A DNA stretch of 64,000 bases from Castellaniella sp. S9 (GTDB lineage: Bacteria; Pseudomonadota; Gammaproteobacteria; Burkholderiales; Burkholderiaceae_B). The position numbers were made by a program, and so were the translations under genes. Numbering within the stretch: position 1 is the stretch's first letter; the number at the start of each line of letters is the position of its first letter. The stretch is from NCBI RefSeq assembly GCF_027257175.1, contig NZ_JAPFGD010000010.1:62001-126000 (forward strand). The letters are read 5' to 3'. Shown one piece after another: positions 47,731 to 58,356 of the stretch. Below the pieces are notes generated by a model. That model searched no databases, was not told the DNA's origin, and saw only the letters and a list, made by a program, of their open reading frames with translations.

Positions 47731-48912
47731 ATGAGCGCAAGCACCGACGCCGAATTCGAGGCGGCGCAATCCTTCGAAATTTCCCCCGTCCCCGAGATCG
47801 TCGCCGAATTGCGCGCCGGGCACATGGTGATCCTGGTCGACGAGGAGGACCGCGAAAACGAAGGCGACCTCGTCATGGCCGCCGACTTCGTCACGCCGGA
47901 TGCGATCAATTTCATGGTCACGCACGCCCGCGGCCTGGTCTGCCTGACCTTGACCCAGGACCGCTGCCGGCAGTTGCAGCTGCCGCTCATGGCCAACCAG
48001 AACGGCACGCGCTACGGCACCAACTTCACGGTATCGATCGAGGCCGCCGAAGGGGTGCAGACGGGGATTTCCGCCGCCGACCGGGCGCGCACCATCCAGG
48101 CGGCGGTGGCGCGCGACGCGCGTCCGTCCGACCTGGTCCAGCCGGGCCATATCTTTCCGGTGCGCGCGGTGCAGGGCGGCGTCCTGGTGCGCGCGGGCCA
48201 CACCGAGGCGGGCTGCGACCTGACGGCCATGGCGGGCTTGACGCCGGCGGCCGTCATTTGCGAAATCCTCAAGCCCGACGGCAGCATGGCGCGCCTGCCG
48301 GACCTCAAGGTCTTCGCCCGCCGGCATGGACTGAAGATCGGCACCATCGCCGATCTGATCCAGTACCGCGGCGAGCACGAGTCCATGATCGAACGGCTGG
48401 CCGAGCGCGACGTGCGCACGCCCTGGGGCGAGTTCCGTCTGGTTGCCTACAAGGACCTCGCCTCCCACGCGCCGCACCTGGCCCTGGTCCACGGGCGGAT
48501 CGATCCCGACGACGAGACACTGGTGCGCGTCCACGAGCCCACCAGCGTGCTCGACCTCTTGTGCGAGGGGCCTACGCGCCACAGCTGGACCATTCCGGCC
48601 GCTCTGAACACAATACGCGAGGCGCCCAGCGGCGTGCTGGTCATGATGAACTGCGAAGGCATCGAAGGCCTGATGTTCGGCCAGCTCGATGCCTGGAACC
48701 GGGGCCTGGATGCGCAAGTCCCAGGCCGCCAGGGCGACGGCGGGCGCAGCGGCCTGCGCACTTTCGGCATCGGCGCCCAGATCCTGCGCGACCTCGGCGT
48801 GGGCCGCGCGCGTCTGCTGGCCCGGCCGCGCAAAATGCCCAGCATGGCGGGTTTTGCGCTGACCATTACGGGTTACCATAGTGAACCCGGCGACTCTTGC
48901 GCCAACACTTGA
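47731..48912 (+). CDS. ribBA: 3,4-dihydroxy-2-butanone 4-phosphate synthase with degenerate GTP cyclohydrolase II domain
   Basis: Makes the four-carbon unit of riboflavin; 393 aa. The N-terminal DHBPS domain is intact: [20 protein letters not shown] and [17 protein letters not shown]. The C-terminal domain has the RibA length but none of its active-site motifs: the place of HSECLTGD reads HEPTSVLD (about residue 268), the zinc-binding RCDCG region reads GPTRHSW, and YHRQEGRNIGL is replaced by [10 protein letters not shown]. So only the RibB reaction is expected, and a separate ribA must exist. ribH follows closely. Confidence 0.92.
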   Translation: MSASTDAEFEAAQSFEISPVPEIVAELRAGHMVILVDEEDRENEGDLVMAADFVTPDAINFMVTHARGLVCLTLTQDRCRQLQLPLMANQNGTRYGTNFTVSIEAAEGVQTGISAADRARTIQAAVARDARPSDLVQPGHIFPVRAVQGGVLVRAGHTEAGCDLTAMAGLTPAAVICEILKPDGSMARLPDLKVFARRHGLKIGTIADLIQYRGEHESMIERLAERDVRTPWGEFRLVAYKDLASHAPHLALVHGRIDPDDETLVRVHEPTSVLDLLCEGPTRHSWTIPAALNTIREAPSGVLVMMNCEGIEGLMFGQLDAWNRGLDAQVPGRQGDGGRSGLRTFGIGAQILRDLGVGRARLLARPRKMPSMAGFALTITGYHSEPGDSCANT

Positions 48913-48928
48913 TGATGGATGCGCGACT

Positions 48929-49468
48929 ATGAATCCTTACGTGATGACTCCCGACATGAATGGGGAAGGCCTGCACATCGGCATCGTGCGCGCCCGTTTC
49001 AACGCCGAGATCGGCGAGGCCGAGCTCGCAACCTGCCTGAACGAACTGGCCGCGCTCGGCGTGGACGAGCGCGACGTCATGGTCGTGAGCGTGCCCGGGG
49101 CACTCGAACTCGGCGTCGCCCTGGCCCAGATGGCCGAGACCTTCGAATTCGATGCGCTGATCGCACTGGGCGCGGTGATCCGCGGCGAGACCTACCACTT
49201 CGAGCTCGTCAGCAATGAAAGCGCCGCGGCCATCAGCCGTATCGCCCTCGAGACCGGCATCCCGGTGGCCAACGGCGTACTCACCACCGACACGGACGAG
49301 CAGGCCCAGGCGCGCGCCGCCGACAAGGGCCGCGATTGCGCGCGTGCCGCCGTCGAGATGGCCAACCTGGTCGCGGCCCTCGAGCCCGAGTCCGAGGATG
49401 ACGACTACGATGAGGATGATGACGACGACGAGGATGATGACGAGGACGTCGAGGACGCCGATGACTGA
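48929..49468 (+). CDS. ribH: 6,7-dimethyl-8-ribityllumazine synthase with acidic tail
   Basis: Penultimate riboflavin step; 179 aa. Core motifs: [56 protein letters not shown] and [13 protein letters not shown]. About 28 extra C-terminal residues (49382-49465) are almost all Asp and Glu, beyond the normal end of the enzyme. Start at 48929 gives the usual N-terminus; ATGs at 48944 and 48956 are possible. The last 8 nt overlap nusB. Confidence 0.95.
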   Translation: MNPYVMTPDMNGEGLHIGIVRARFNAEIGEAELATCLNELAALGVDERDVMVVSVPGALELGVALAQMAETFEFDALIALGAVIRGETYHFELVSNESAAAISRIALETGIPVANGVLTTDTDEQAQARAADKGRDCARAAVEMANLVAALEPESEDDDYDEDDDDDEDDDEDVEDADD

Positions 49469-49946
49469 TCCCCGGGCGGCGCGCGCGGGCCGCGGCAATG
49501 CGCGTAGCGCGCGCCGCATGGCGCGCGAATTCGCCCTGCAGGGCATCTACGCCTGGCTGCTGCGCGGCGGCGAAGACCTGGGCGAGCTCGGCGAGATCGA
49601 TGCCCACGTGCGCGACGGCGAGAATTTCGGCGATGCCGACATCCAGTGGTACCAGACGCTGCTGCAGGGCACGGTATCGCAGGCCGACGCGCTGCGCGAG
49701 CGCTTCAAGCCCTACATCGACCGCACGATCGCCGAGCTTTCGCCCATCGAGCACGCGATCCTGCTGATCGGCAGCTTCGAGCTCGTCCACCACGTCGAGG
49801 TTCCGTACCGGGTGGCCATCAACGAGGCCGTCGAACTCGCCAAATCGTTCGGCGGCACCGACGGATTCCGCTTCGTCAACGGGGTGCTCGACAAGCTCGC
49901 CGCCGATGCGCGCGCGGCCGAGGTCGGGGCTGGGACGCGGCGCTGA
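49461..49946 (+). CDS. nusB: Transcription antitermination factor NusB
   Basis: Binds boxA RNA with NusE to support rRNA transcription; 161 aa. NusB motifs: [18 protein letters not shown] near the N-terminus, [16 protein letters not shown] and [20 protein letters not shown] followed by [10 protein letters not shown]. The start ATG lies inside the acidic tail codons of ribH (8-nt overlap). It is followed by thiL after 18 nt. Confidence 0.96.
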   Translation: MTDPRAARAGRGNARSARRMAREFALQGIYAWLLRGGEDLGELGEIDAHVRDGENFGDADIQWYQTLLQGTVSQADALRERFKPYIDRTIAELSPIEHAILLIGSFELVHHVEVPYRVAINEAVELAKSFGGTDGFRFVNGVLDKLAADARAAEVGAGTRR

Positions 49947-49964
49947 AGCGGCTGGGGCACACCC

Positions 49965-50945
49965 ATGCGGTCCGACAGTGAATTCGACCTGATCGCCCGG
50001 TACTTCTCATGGCCGGCGCCCGCGGGCATGCTGGGCGTGGGCGATGACTGCGCCCTGCTGCCGGTGTCGCATGGCTTCCAGATGGCCGTCAGCAGCGACA
50101 TGCTGGTCGAGGGCCAGCATTTCTTTGCCGACGTCGACCCGGCCGACCTGGGATACAAGGCCCTGGCCGTCAATCTCTCCGACCTGGCGGCCATGGGCGC
50201 GCGTCCCGTGGCCTGCACGCTGGCGCTGTCGATTCCGCGCATCGACCATGACTGGCTGAAGGCCTTCTCGGAAGGCTTCCAGACGCTGTCGCGCCAGGCG
50301 CAATGCCCCTTGGTGGGCGGCGATACCACGCGCAATCCGGCGGGCGTGGTGATCAGCGTCACCGTGATGGGCGAGGTCCGCCGCAACCATGCCCTGCGCC
50401 GCGACGCGGCCAAGGTCGGCGACGACATCTGGGTGACCGGCCACCTGGGCTCCGCGGAACTGGCCTTGCGCATGCTGCAGGGCCGGCTGCCCGCCGACGC
50501 GGCGCGTCTGGCCGCCGCCCGCCCGGTGCTCGAGCGGCCCTGGCCGCGGCTGCGCTTTGGCCAACGGCTGGCGGGCATGGCGCATGCCGCTTTGGACATT
50601 TCCGACGGGCTGTTGCAGGACCTGGGCCACATCCTGCGCGCCAGCCAATGCGGCGCCGACCTCACGTTCGATCGCATTCCCGCCGCCCCCGTCCTGGACG
50701 GACTCGACGAGGCGCTGCGGCGCGACATGATCCTGGCGGGCGGCGATTGCTATGAACTGTGCTTCACCGCCTCGCCCAAGCGGCGCGAGCAAATCCAGGC
50801 CACGGCGCGCCTGCTGGACGTGCCGGTGTCGCGCATCGGCGTGGTGGTGCGCGGCGACGCCCTGCGGGTGCTGGATGCCGACGACAACCCGCTGCCTCAC
50901 GGGCCGGGCGGCTACGACCACTTCCGGGCCGCCGGCACCCCCTGA
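49965..50945 (+). CDS. thiL: Thiamine-monophosphate kinase
   Basis: Last step to thiamine pyrophosphate; 326 aa. ThiL motifs: GVGDDCALLPVS, SSDMLVEGQHFF, YKALAVNLSDLAAMGARPVA, CPLVGGDTTRN, ALDISDGLLQDLGH and AGGDCYELCFTAS. Part of the ribH-nusB-thiL-pgpA-pncC run, with 5 nt to pgpA. Confidence 0.96.
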   Translation: MRSDSEFDLIARYFSWPAPAGMLGVGDDCALLPVSHGFQMAVSSDMLVEGQHFFADVDPADLGYKALAVNLSDLAAMGARPVACTLALSIPRIDHDWLKAFSEGFQTLSRQAQCPLVGGDTTRNPAGVVISVTVMGEVRRNHALRRDAAKVGDDIWVTGHLGSAELALRMLQGRLPADAARLAAARPVLERPWPRLRFGQRLAGMAHAALDISDGLLQDLGHILRASQCGADLTFDRIPAAPVLDGLDEALRRDMILAGGDCYELCFTASPKRREQIQATARLLDVPVSRIGVVVRGDALRVLDADDNPLPHGPGGYDHFRAAGTP

Positions 50946-50950
50946 CGATC

Positions 50951-51463
50951 ATGGCGCATCGGGATCCGCGCGATTCGCCCGCAGCGCCGACCGCGGCCTG
51001 GGTGTTTTCACGTCCCGACCGCCTGCTGGCATTCGGCCTGGGGGCGGGCCTGTTGCGTCCGGCGCCCGGCACCTGGGGCACCCTCATGGGCTGGCTGCTC
51101 TGGGTCGCCGTGCTGGGCCGCCTGCCCGATGCCTGGATTGCCGGCGTCCTCGTCCTGGCCTTCGCGCTGGGATGCTGGGCCTGCCAGCGCTGCGGCCGCG
51201 CGCTTGGCGCGCCGGATCACGGCGGCATGGTCTGGGACGAGGTCGTCGCCTTCTGGCTGGTCCTGTGGCTGACGCCGGGCGGCATCTGGATGCAGGCGCT
51301 GGCCTTCGTCCTGTTCCGGCTCTTCGACATCCTCAAGCCGCCGCCCGTTCGGACCTTCGACCGGCGGCTCAAGAACGGTTTCGGCGTGATGCTGGACGAT
51401 ATACTGGCGGCGGCCTATACGCTGCTGGTCGTGGCGGTGATCGTGCGCATGGGAGGCGGATGA
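50951..51463 (+). CDS. pgpA: Phosphatidylglycerophosphatase A
   Basis: Inner-membrane phosphatase giving phosphatidylglycerol; 170 aa. PgpA motifs: GLGAGLLRPAPGTWGTLMGW, DHGGMVWDEVVAFWLVLW and LFRLFDILKPPPVRTFDRRL. Several membrane segments. Its stop overlaps the pncC start by one base. Confidence 0.95.
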   Translation: MAHRDPRDSPAAPTAAWVFSRPDRLLAFGLGAGLLRPAPGTWGTLMGWLLWVAVLGRLPDAWIAGVLVLAFALGCWACQRCGRALGAPDHGGMVWDEVVAFWLVLWLTPGGIWMQALAFVLFRLFDILKPPPVRTFDRRLKNGFGVMLDDILAAAYTLLVVAVIVRMGGG

Positions 51464-51969
51464 TGGGCAACAGGGAACTCGAAACTCTCGCGGGCGAGGT
51501 CGGCGCGGCATTGCGGGCCGCAGGCTGGGTCTGCGCCTGCGCGGAATCCTGCACCGGCGGGCTGCTGGCGGCGGCCCTCACCGCGCGGCCGGGCTCCAGC
51601 GCCTGGTTCGATCGCGGCTTCGTGACCTACAGCAATGCCGCCAAGGTCGAGCAATTGCGCGTCGGCAACGATACGCTGGAGCGTTTCGGCGCCGTCAGCG
51701 AGGAAACCGCGATGGAAATGGCAGCGGGCGTGCTGGCCACCGCGCGCGGCGCCCACCTGGCGCTGTCCACCACCGGGATCGCCGGGCCGGACGGCGCCAC
51801 GCCGGGCAAGCCCGTCGGCATGGTGTGCTTCGGCGTCGCGCGGCGCGCCGGGCCTGGAATCGTCACGCGCGCCGTCACCCATGTCTTCGAAGGCGACCGC
51901 GAGGCCGTTCGCCAGGGTGCCGTGACCTTCGCCTTGCGGCTGGCCCTGCAGGACATCAAGCAGGCTTGA
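51463..51969 (+). CDS. pncC: Nicotinamide-nucleotide amidohydrolase (CinA C-terminal domain)
   Basis: Recycles NMN to nicotinate mononucleotide; 168 aa. Motifs: CAESCTGGLLAAALTARPGS, VTYSNAAKVEQL, FGAVSEETAMEMAAGVL and TTGIAGPDGATPGKPVGMV. Of the two tandem ATGs (51460, 51463) I use the second: GGGAGG then sits 6 nt upstream. Only the CinA C-terminal domain is present, the stand-alone PncC form. Confidence 0.94.
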   Translation: MGNRELETLAGEVGAALRAAGWVCACAESCTGGLLAAALTARPGSSAWFDRGFVTYSNAAKVEQLRVGNDTLERFGAVSEETAMEMAAGVLATARGAHLALSTTGIAGPDGATPGKPVGMVCFGVARRAGPGIVTRAVTHVFEGDREAVRQGAVTFALRLALQDIKQA

Positions 51970-51992
51970 GGCGCCGCGCCGTCCTGCCGGCC

Positions 51993-52820
51993 TCAGTGCC
52001 CGTCGATCAGCGCCAGCCGGATGGCGCTGCGCGTGGCGCGGGCCGCCTTGGCCGCCGCCTCGGTCCAGTCCTCGCCCCGGCCGGCATACAGGATGGCGCG
52101 CGACGAATTGATCATCATGCCCCGGCCCGCCGGCGTGCGGCCCGCACGGACCGTGGCGCGGATATCGCCGCCCTGGGCGCCGATGCCCGGCACCAGCAGC
52201 GGCATGTCGCCCACGCGCTGGCGCACCAGGCCGATCTCCTCAGGATAGGTGGCGCCCACCACCAGGGCGCACTGGCCCGTCGTGTTCCACACCCGCGCCA
52301 CCTGGTCGGCCAGGTGCAGGTACAGGGGGGTGCCATTGGCCAGCCGCATGTCCTGCAGGTCGGCGCCGCCGACGTTGGAAGTGCGGCACAGGATGATGAC
52401 GCCCCGGTCGCCGTAGTCCAGGTAGGGCTGGATCGAGTCCCGCCCCATGTAGGGGTTCACGGTCACCGCGTCGGCACCGTAGCGCTCGTAGGCCTCGCGC
52501 GCATATTGGGCCGCCGTGCTGCCGATGTCGCCGCGCTTGGCGTCCAGCACGATGGGCAGTGCCGGATGATGCTCGCGGATGTGGCGGCACAGGTCCAGCA
52601 GCTGGTCTTCGGCCCCTTGCGCGGCGAAATAGGCGATTTGCGGCTTGAAGCCGCAGGCGTAGGGCGCCGTGGCGTCCACGATCGCGCGGCAGAACTCGAA
52701 CACCGCGTCCGGCCGCCCCGCAAGTTCCGCCGGCAATCGTTGTGGATCGGGGTCCAGGCCCACCATCAGCAATGAATCCTGGGTTTCCCAGGCGCGATTC
52801 AGTTTTTCGATGAAGTTCAT
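51993..52820 (-). CDS. pyrF: Orotidine 5'-phosphate decarboxylase
   Basis: Final step of UMP synthesis; 275 aa, the longer type 2 form common in this group. Catalytic [17 protein letters not shown] (Asp-Lys-Asp tetrad region), [24 protein letters not shown] and the phosphate-binding NSSRAILYA. Convergent with pncC; 23 nt lie between the stops. Confidence 0.96.
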   Translation of the reverse strand: MNFIEKLNRAWETQDSLLMVGLDPDPQRLPAELAGRPDAVFEFCRAIVDATAPYACGFKPQIAYFAAQGAEDQLLDLCRHIREHHPALPIVLDAKRGDIGSTAAQYAREAYERYGADAVTVNPYMGRDSIQPYLDYGDRGVIILCRTSNVGGADLQDMRLANGTPLYLHLADQVARVWNTTGQCALVVGATYPEEIGLVRQRVGDMPLLVPGIGAQGGDIRATVRAGRTPAGRGMMINSSRAILYAGRGEDWTEAAAKAARATRSAIRLALIDGH

Positions 52821-52879
52821 GTCGGGCGGTGATCGGTATCGATCGGTTGGCGGTTGATGAGGGATGCGCGCCGTGCCGT

Positions 52880-53269
52880 TCAGGCCGGCCACCAGCGCGG
52901 GACCAGGATGGACATCCAGACCGCCCCCGTCAGCAGCAGCGTCAACAGCACCGCCGCGCTGCCCAGGTCCTTGGCCCGGCCCAGCAGCGGATGATGGTCC
53001 GCGCTGACGGCATCGGCCAAGGCCTCGATGGCTGAATTGACCAGCTCGACCACCAGCACCAGCACCAGCATGCCGGCCAGCAGCAGGCGTTCGGTGGTGG
53101 AATTGCCCAGCCACAGGCCCAGCGGGATCAGTATGGCGGACAGCGCGACCTCCTGGCGGAACGCCGCCTCATGGCGCCACGCCGCACCCAGCCCCTGCAG
53201 CGAATAGCCGAAGGCGCGCACGATGCGGATCAGGCCGCCGGTGCTCTTGTAGGGTGAGGATTGGGTCAT
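52880..53269 (-). CDS. dgkA: Diacylglycerol kinase
   Basis: Small trimeric membrane kinase that recycles diacylglycerol; 129 aa with three hydrophobic helices. The signature [19 protein letters not shown] followed by [13 protein letters not shown] is present, with the catalytic Glu in ELVNSAIE. Start at 53269 ([12 protein letters not shown]). 59 nt upstream of pyrF on the same strand. Confidence 0.95.
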   Translation of the reverse strand: MTQSSPYKSTGGLIRIVRAFGYSLQGLGAAWRHEAAFRQEVALSAILIPLGLWLGNSTTERLLLAGMLVLVLVVELVNSAIEALADAVSADHHPLLGRAKDLGSAAVLLTLLLTGAVWMSILVPRWWPA

Positions 53270-53395
53270 GATGGCGCCGATGGGGGACGTGTCGGCATTG
53301 TAATGGAAGGGGGGCGGTGGCACGGCGCCCAGATTCTAGGGCGCTGCTGTGAAGGCTTCGTTGCGTTGCGCGGATCGTCGCGAATGCTCGCGACG

Positions 53396-55504
53396 TCAGC
53401 TCAGCGTGATGTCGGCGGTGCTGGCCGGTTCGCCGTAGATCATGACGAATGCATCGCTGCCTCCCGGCAGGCTTGCGCTGCCGTTGCCTTCCACGAACTT
53501 CAGCGCCTGCCACTGGTCATCGTACAGCCGCCAGGCGCGTGCGCCTGCCACGGTCAGTGCGGTGGCGGTGGTGCTCAGTTTGCGAGGCTCGGAGTAGCCC
53601 TCGGCTCCCATGACGATGGCTGTCGTCGTGCCTGTCGGCACCGTGGGAATGGTGCCCACGGGCCGATAGCGATAGCCGCCGAAGACCAGCCATTCTTCGC
53701 CCCCTTGCGACTCTACGATCAACTCGTACAGGTCGCGGCCGAAGTTCACCGGGATCTTCATGAACTGGCGGGTGCGTTCGTCAGTATCCGGCAGCAGCGG
53801 TTGGCGTCCGTCGATTTGCACATATCCCGGCAGTTCGGTGATGTCGCTCAGGACCACCCCGGGCGAGTCGGTACTGAGCATGGTCGAGGATTCATGCTCG
53901 TTGACCAGTACCCAGCGTTTGCCCACCCGACCCTGCCAAGCCGCCGGGAGGGCTGGTGCAGCGGCAATCTGCTGGCCGTATGGCATGGAATTCCAGTAAT
54001 GGCTGCCCTTGTTTGCAAAGCGCATGATCAGATAGCGGTAGGGGCCGCTGTCGGCGATACGAAAAGACCGGGGCGAGCCCTCGGCGGAAAACCAGCCGTC
54101 CTCGCGCAGGCGCAGCCCGGCGGCAACCGTCGTCCAGCCGCCGGACTCGTAGCGCGCCAGCGTGACCGAGCCATCCCCGTTCTTGACCGCCCGGCTGACA
54201 CCCTCGAAGCTGCCGTAGTACCCTGCAATGGCGTCGAGCGCCGCGTCGCTGGCCGTCACCGCCGGAGAAAGCGTCGTTGGCAGGGCTTGCGGCAATTGCG
54301 GCAGCAGCCGCTTGTCGACCAGGGCGTGCAGCAGGATGCGTTCGGCCAGGGCGCCTGCGCCGTAGGCCAGGCTGGTGCCGGTGATCATCACGGCCAGCCC
54401 GGCCTCGGGCATCACGAAAAAGTCGCTGCCGAAAAATGTCGTGCCGCCGTTTTTTTCCCAACACGCAAAGCCGACTGCGCGCAGGCCGGGGTGGTCGGCA
54501 TTGTCCCACCCCAGGCCCCATTTCCATTGCGGGGTCGGATTCAGCGTGACGCCGGTCGTCTGGTCGCGGCCCATTTCCGCCACGGCCGGGGCCGATAGAA
54601 TCCGCCGGCCCTTGAACTCGCCCTGCTGCAGGAACATCAAGGCCAGGTTCATCATCTCGGTGGGCGTGCTGCTCAGGCCGCCGGTGCCGTAGGCATTGAC
54701 GTATTCCTGTCCTTGATCGACGCCCATGAAGCGCGCGTGCGCAACGCTGCCGGCGGGATAATGGGCCAGGGGAAAGCGGCTGAGGTCCATGCCCAGCGGC
54801 TGCAGGATTTCCTGGGAGACAAAGACCGCGTAGGATTTTCCGCTGACGGCCTCGACGACGCGTTCGGCCATGGTGAAGCCGTCGTTGCAATACACGGCCA
54901 GCTCGCCCGGTGTGTGCTTCAGATGCTCGCCGGCCAGTACGGTCTGCGTACGGCGGGCGTAGCCCGGCAAGGGTTGGAACGAGAATATATCGTTGTAGTT
55001 CGCCCCCGGGAATCCCGACGTGTGGCTCAGCAGCATGCGGACCGTCACGTTCGCGTACTCCGGCGACAGCATCAGGAAATCGTGCACGTAGGTATCGACC
55101 GGCTTGTCCAGGTCGACCTGGCCGCGATCCACCAGGATCATCACTGCCAGGGCGACGAAGACTTTGCTGACCGAGCCGATGTTATATAGGGTGTTGACTC
55201 CGGCGGGCTGGCGGCTGGTGTCGTCGATCGTGCCGAAGGCCTGTTGCCAGACGAGGCGCGGGCCGTCGATCAAGGCCACCGAAACCGACGAGGTGTCCGT
55301 GTCGCCCATGGCCTGGACGATCGCGGCCTGGCCGTCCCGGATGGTGGCCGAATAGTCGACCTGGCCGGCGCCGGAATCGGAATTGTCGCAGGCCGCCAGC
55401 GGCCCCAGCATCGATCCTGCCAGTGCGGCTTGCAGGACGCCGCGGCGTCGCGGCGAGGCCGGGGCTGCGAGGTCATGAACGCGTGGACTGTCGTCGGCGG
55501 CCAT
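53396..55504 (-). CDS. Beta-lactamase-fold serine hydrolase, Tat-type lipoprotein
   Basis: Penicillin-binding-protein-like serine hydrolase of the class C/AmpH-like family; 702 aa, long for the family. N-terminus has a twin-arginine motif (SPRRRGVLQAALAG, residues 17-30) and a lipobox PLAAC with Cys39, so it is probably a Tat-exported lipoprotein. Active site: SVSK at 111-114 and YCN at 205-207; a clear third KTG/HTG box is not evident. About 300 residues after the catalytic domain are beta-rich and unassigned. AGGAGG precedes the ATG by 4 nt. Substrate unknown. Confidence 0.82.
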   Translation of the reverse strand: MAADDSPRVHDLAAPASPRRRGVLQAALAGSMLGPLAACDNSDSGAGQVDYSATIRDGQAAIVQAMGDTDTSSVSVALIDGPRLVWQQAFGTIDDTSRQPAGVNTLYNIGSVSKVFVALAVMILVDRGQVDLDKPVDTYVHDFLMLSPEYANVTVRMLLSHTSGFPGANYNDIFSFQPLPGYARRTQTVLAGEHLKHTPGELAVYCNDGFTMAERVVEAVSGKSYAVFVSQEILQPLGMDLSRFPLAHYPAGSVAHARFMGVDQGQEYVNAYGTGGLSSTPTEMMNLALMFLQQGEFKGRRILSAPAVAEMGRDQTTGVTLNPTPQWKWGLGWDNADHPGLRAVGFACWEKNGGTTFFGSDFFVMPEAGLAVMITGTSLAYGAGALAERILLHALVDKRLLPQLPQALPTTLSPAVTASDAALDAIAGYYGSFEGVSRAVKNGDGSVTLARYESGGWTTVAAGLRLREDGWFSAEGSPRSFRIADSGPYRYLIMRFANKGSHYWNSMPYGQQIAAAPALPAAWQGRVGKRWVLVNEHESSTMLSTDSPGVVLSDITELPGYVQIDGRQPLLPDTDERTRQFMKIPVNFGRDLYELIVESQGGEEWLVFGGYRYRPVGTIPTVPTGTTTAIVMGAEGYSEPRKLSTTATALTVAGARAWRLYDDQWQALKFVEGNGSASLPGGSDAFVMIYGEPASTADITLS

Positions 55505-55602
55505 GAGACCTCCTGTTTGAGGTTTGAAATGAAAAGTGTATAGATCGTAGCATTCGTGACAGCCATGCCACAACGGGCGTGCGTGGGGCCGGCGGCGCAA
55601 TG

Positions 55603-55641
55603 AAAAAAAAACCCCCGGCGCGGTGATCGCGTCGGGGGTTT
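55603..55641 (-). terminator. Terminator of groES-groEL
   Basis: On the minus strand AAACCCCCG, A, CGCG, loop ATCAC, CGCG, C, CGGGGGTTT followed by a total run of nine T (plus-strand A run 55603-55611). One A-C mismatch in the stem. It lies about 60 nt after the groEL stop. Confidence 0.85.
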
Positions 55642-55698
55642 GCCTGGGTACTGCCGGGTTGCGGCCGATGCACAGGCATCGGCCGCGGCGGGAAAGGC

Positions 55699-57381
<1,683 letters not shown>

Positions 57382-57669
57382 TTACTGGATCACGGCGAGG
57401 ATTTCGTCCTCGCGGATGACGAGGACTTCGTCGCCATCGACCTTGACGGACTGACCGGCATACTTGCCGAACAGCACCTTGTCGCCGACCTTCACGTCGA
57501 CGGGCAGGACCTTGCCGTCCTCGGTGCGCTTGCCGGGGCCGACGGCCAGGACTTCACCTTGGTCGGGCTTCTCGGCCGCGCTGTCAGGGATGACGATACC
57601 CGAGGCCGTGGTGCGCTCGTTGTCCAGACGCTTGACGATCACGCGATCGTGCAAAGGACGCAGTGCCAT
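57382..57669 (-). CDS. groES: Co-chaperonin GroES
   Basis: 10-kDa lid of the GroEL cavity; 95 aa. Full family pattern: [20 protein letters not shown] at the N-terminus, mobile loop with [25 protein letters not shown] and ILAVIQ at the end. First gene of the operon, with a CIRCE operator and a heat-shock-type promoter upstream. Confidence 0.98.
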   Translation of the reverse strand: MALRPLHDRVIVKRLDNERTTASGIVIPDSAAEKPDQGEVLAVGPGKRTEDGKVLPVDVKVGDKVLFGKYAGQSVKVDGDEVLVIREDEILAVIQ

Positions 57670-57741
57670 GGAGGAACTCCTAGAAAGAATTGAAGGAAAA
57701 ACGAAAAAGCGCGGGGGATGCCGAGCCGCGCGAGGCGCTTG

Positions 57742-57768
57742 TTAGCACTCATCCCCGTCGAGTGCTAA
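57742..57768 (-). promoter_or_regulatory. CIRCE operator (HrcA site)
   Basis: TTAGCACTC, 9 bp, GAGTGCTAA: an exact match to the CIRCE consensus, palindromic, 73 bp before the groES start. HrcA bound here would block transcription from the adjoining promoter. hrcA itself is not in the window. Confidence 0.97.
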
Positions 57769-57795
57769 TTATAGGGACGATGTGCGGAGTTTCAA
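57768..57795 (-). promoter_or_regulatory. groESL promoter, sigma-70 and sigma-32 features
   Basis: On the minus strand CTTGAAA ... CCCTATAAT. As a sigma-70 promoter it reads TTGAAA (57795-57790), 16 bp, TATAAT (57773-57768). The same bases give a sigma-32-like CTTGAAA and CCC-rich -10 at about 14 bp. The -10 box abuts CIRCE by one shared base. Confidence 0.75.
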
Positions 57796-57891
57796 GGGGG
57801 TGGGGGGTTCAGCGGAGGGGGATTTATATGTATCTAATTGAAACATTTTGTGTGGCCGGCGCTGATTCTCGAGGATGCATGACGCTTCGGC

Positions 57892-58356
57892 TCACGCCGG
57901 CTTGAACACCATCAGGTAAAAGATGGCGAGAAAGGCCCCGAGGGCCGGGAATCCGAGGATGAACCAGGCGCGAAAGTAGCGCCTGAACTCAGCCGACAGG
58001 CCCTGCCCGGCTCGCAGGCTTGCCGCGGCGCTGTCACGCATCAGGATTTGCAGGCGCACGACCGGCACCCAGCAGGCGATCGCCACGGCATACAGTGCGA
58101 TCGACCAGGCCAGCCATGGCGTGTCGAGGGGAATCCGCAACAGGCGTACGAGGTACCACCCCGTGAGCGGCTGGGCGATCGCGGTGGTGGCGGTGAACAA
58201 CCAGTCGGCCGTCACGACATGGCGGGCGACGGTCGCCACGATGCGCGTGTCGCCGCTTCGCACCACGCACAGCAGATAGAAGGCAGTGCCGACTCCGGTG
58301 CCGAACAGCAGGGTCGAAGACAGAATGTGCAGAAGCTTGAGGACCAGGTATTCCAT
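57892..58356 (-). CDS. DUF2269-family integral membrane protein
   Basis: 154 aa with four hydrophobic segments (starting KLLHILSSTLLFGTGVGTAF). The conserved His near the N-terminus and the TADWLFTATTAIAQPLTGWY segment match the DUF2269 family. Function not known to me. The ATG shares a base with the stop of the upstream SDR-DoxX gene, so they form a two-gene unit often seen together. Confidence 0.8.
   Translation of the reverse strand: MEYLVLKLLHILSSTLLFGTGVGTAFYLLCVVRSGDTRIVATVARHVVTADWLFTATTAIAQPLTGWYLVRLLRIPLDTPWLAWSIALYAVAIACWVPVVRLQILMRDSAAASLRAGQGLSAEFRRYFRAWFILGFPALGAFLAIFYLMVFKPA

Noticed and set aside
49382..49465. Frameshift at the end of ribH creating the acidic tail
   Set aside because: The core enzyme is complete before the tail, and the stop and nusB overlap are orderly; an extension is more likely than a frameshift.
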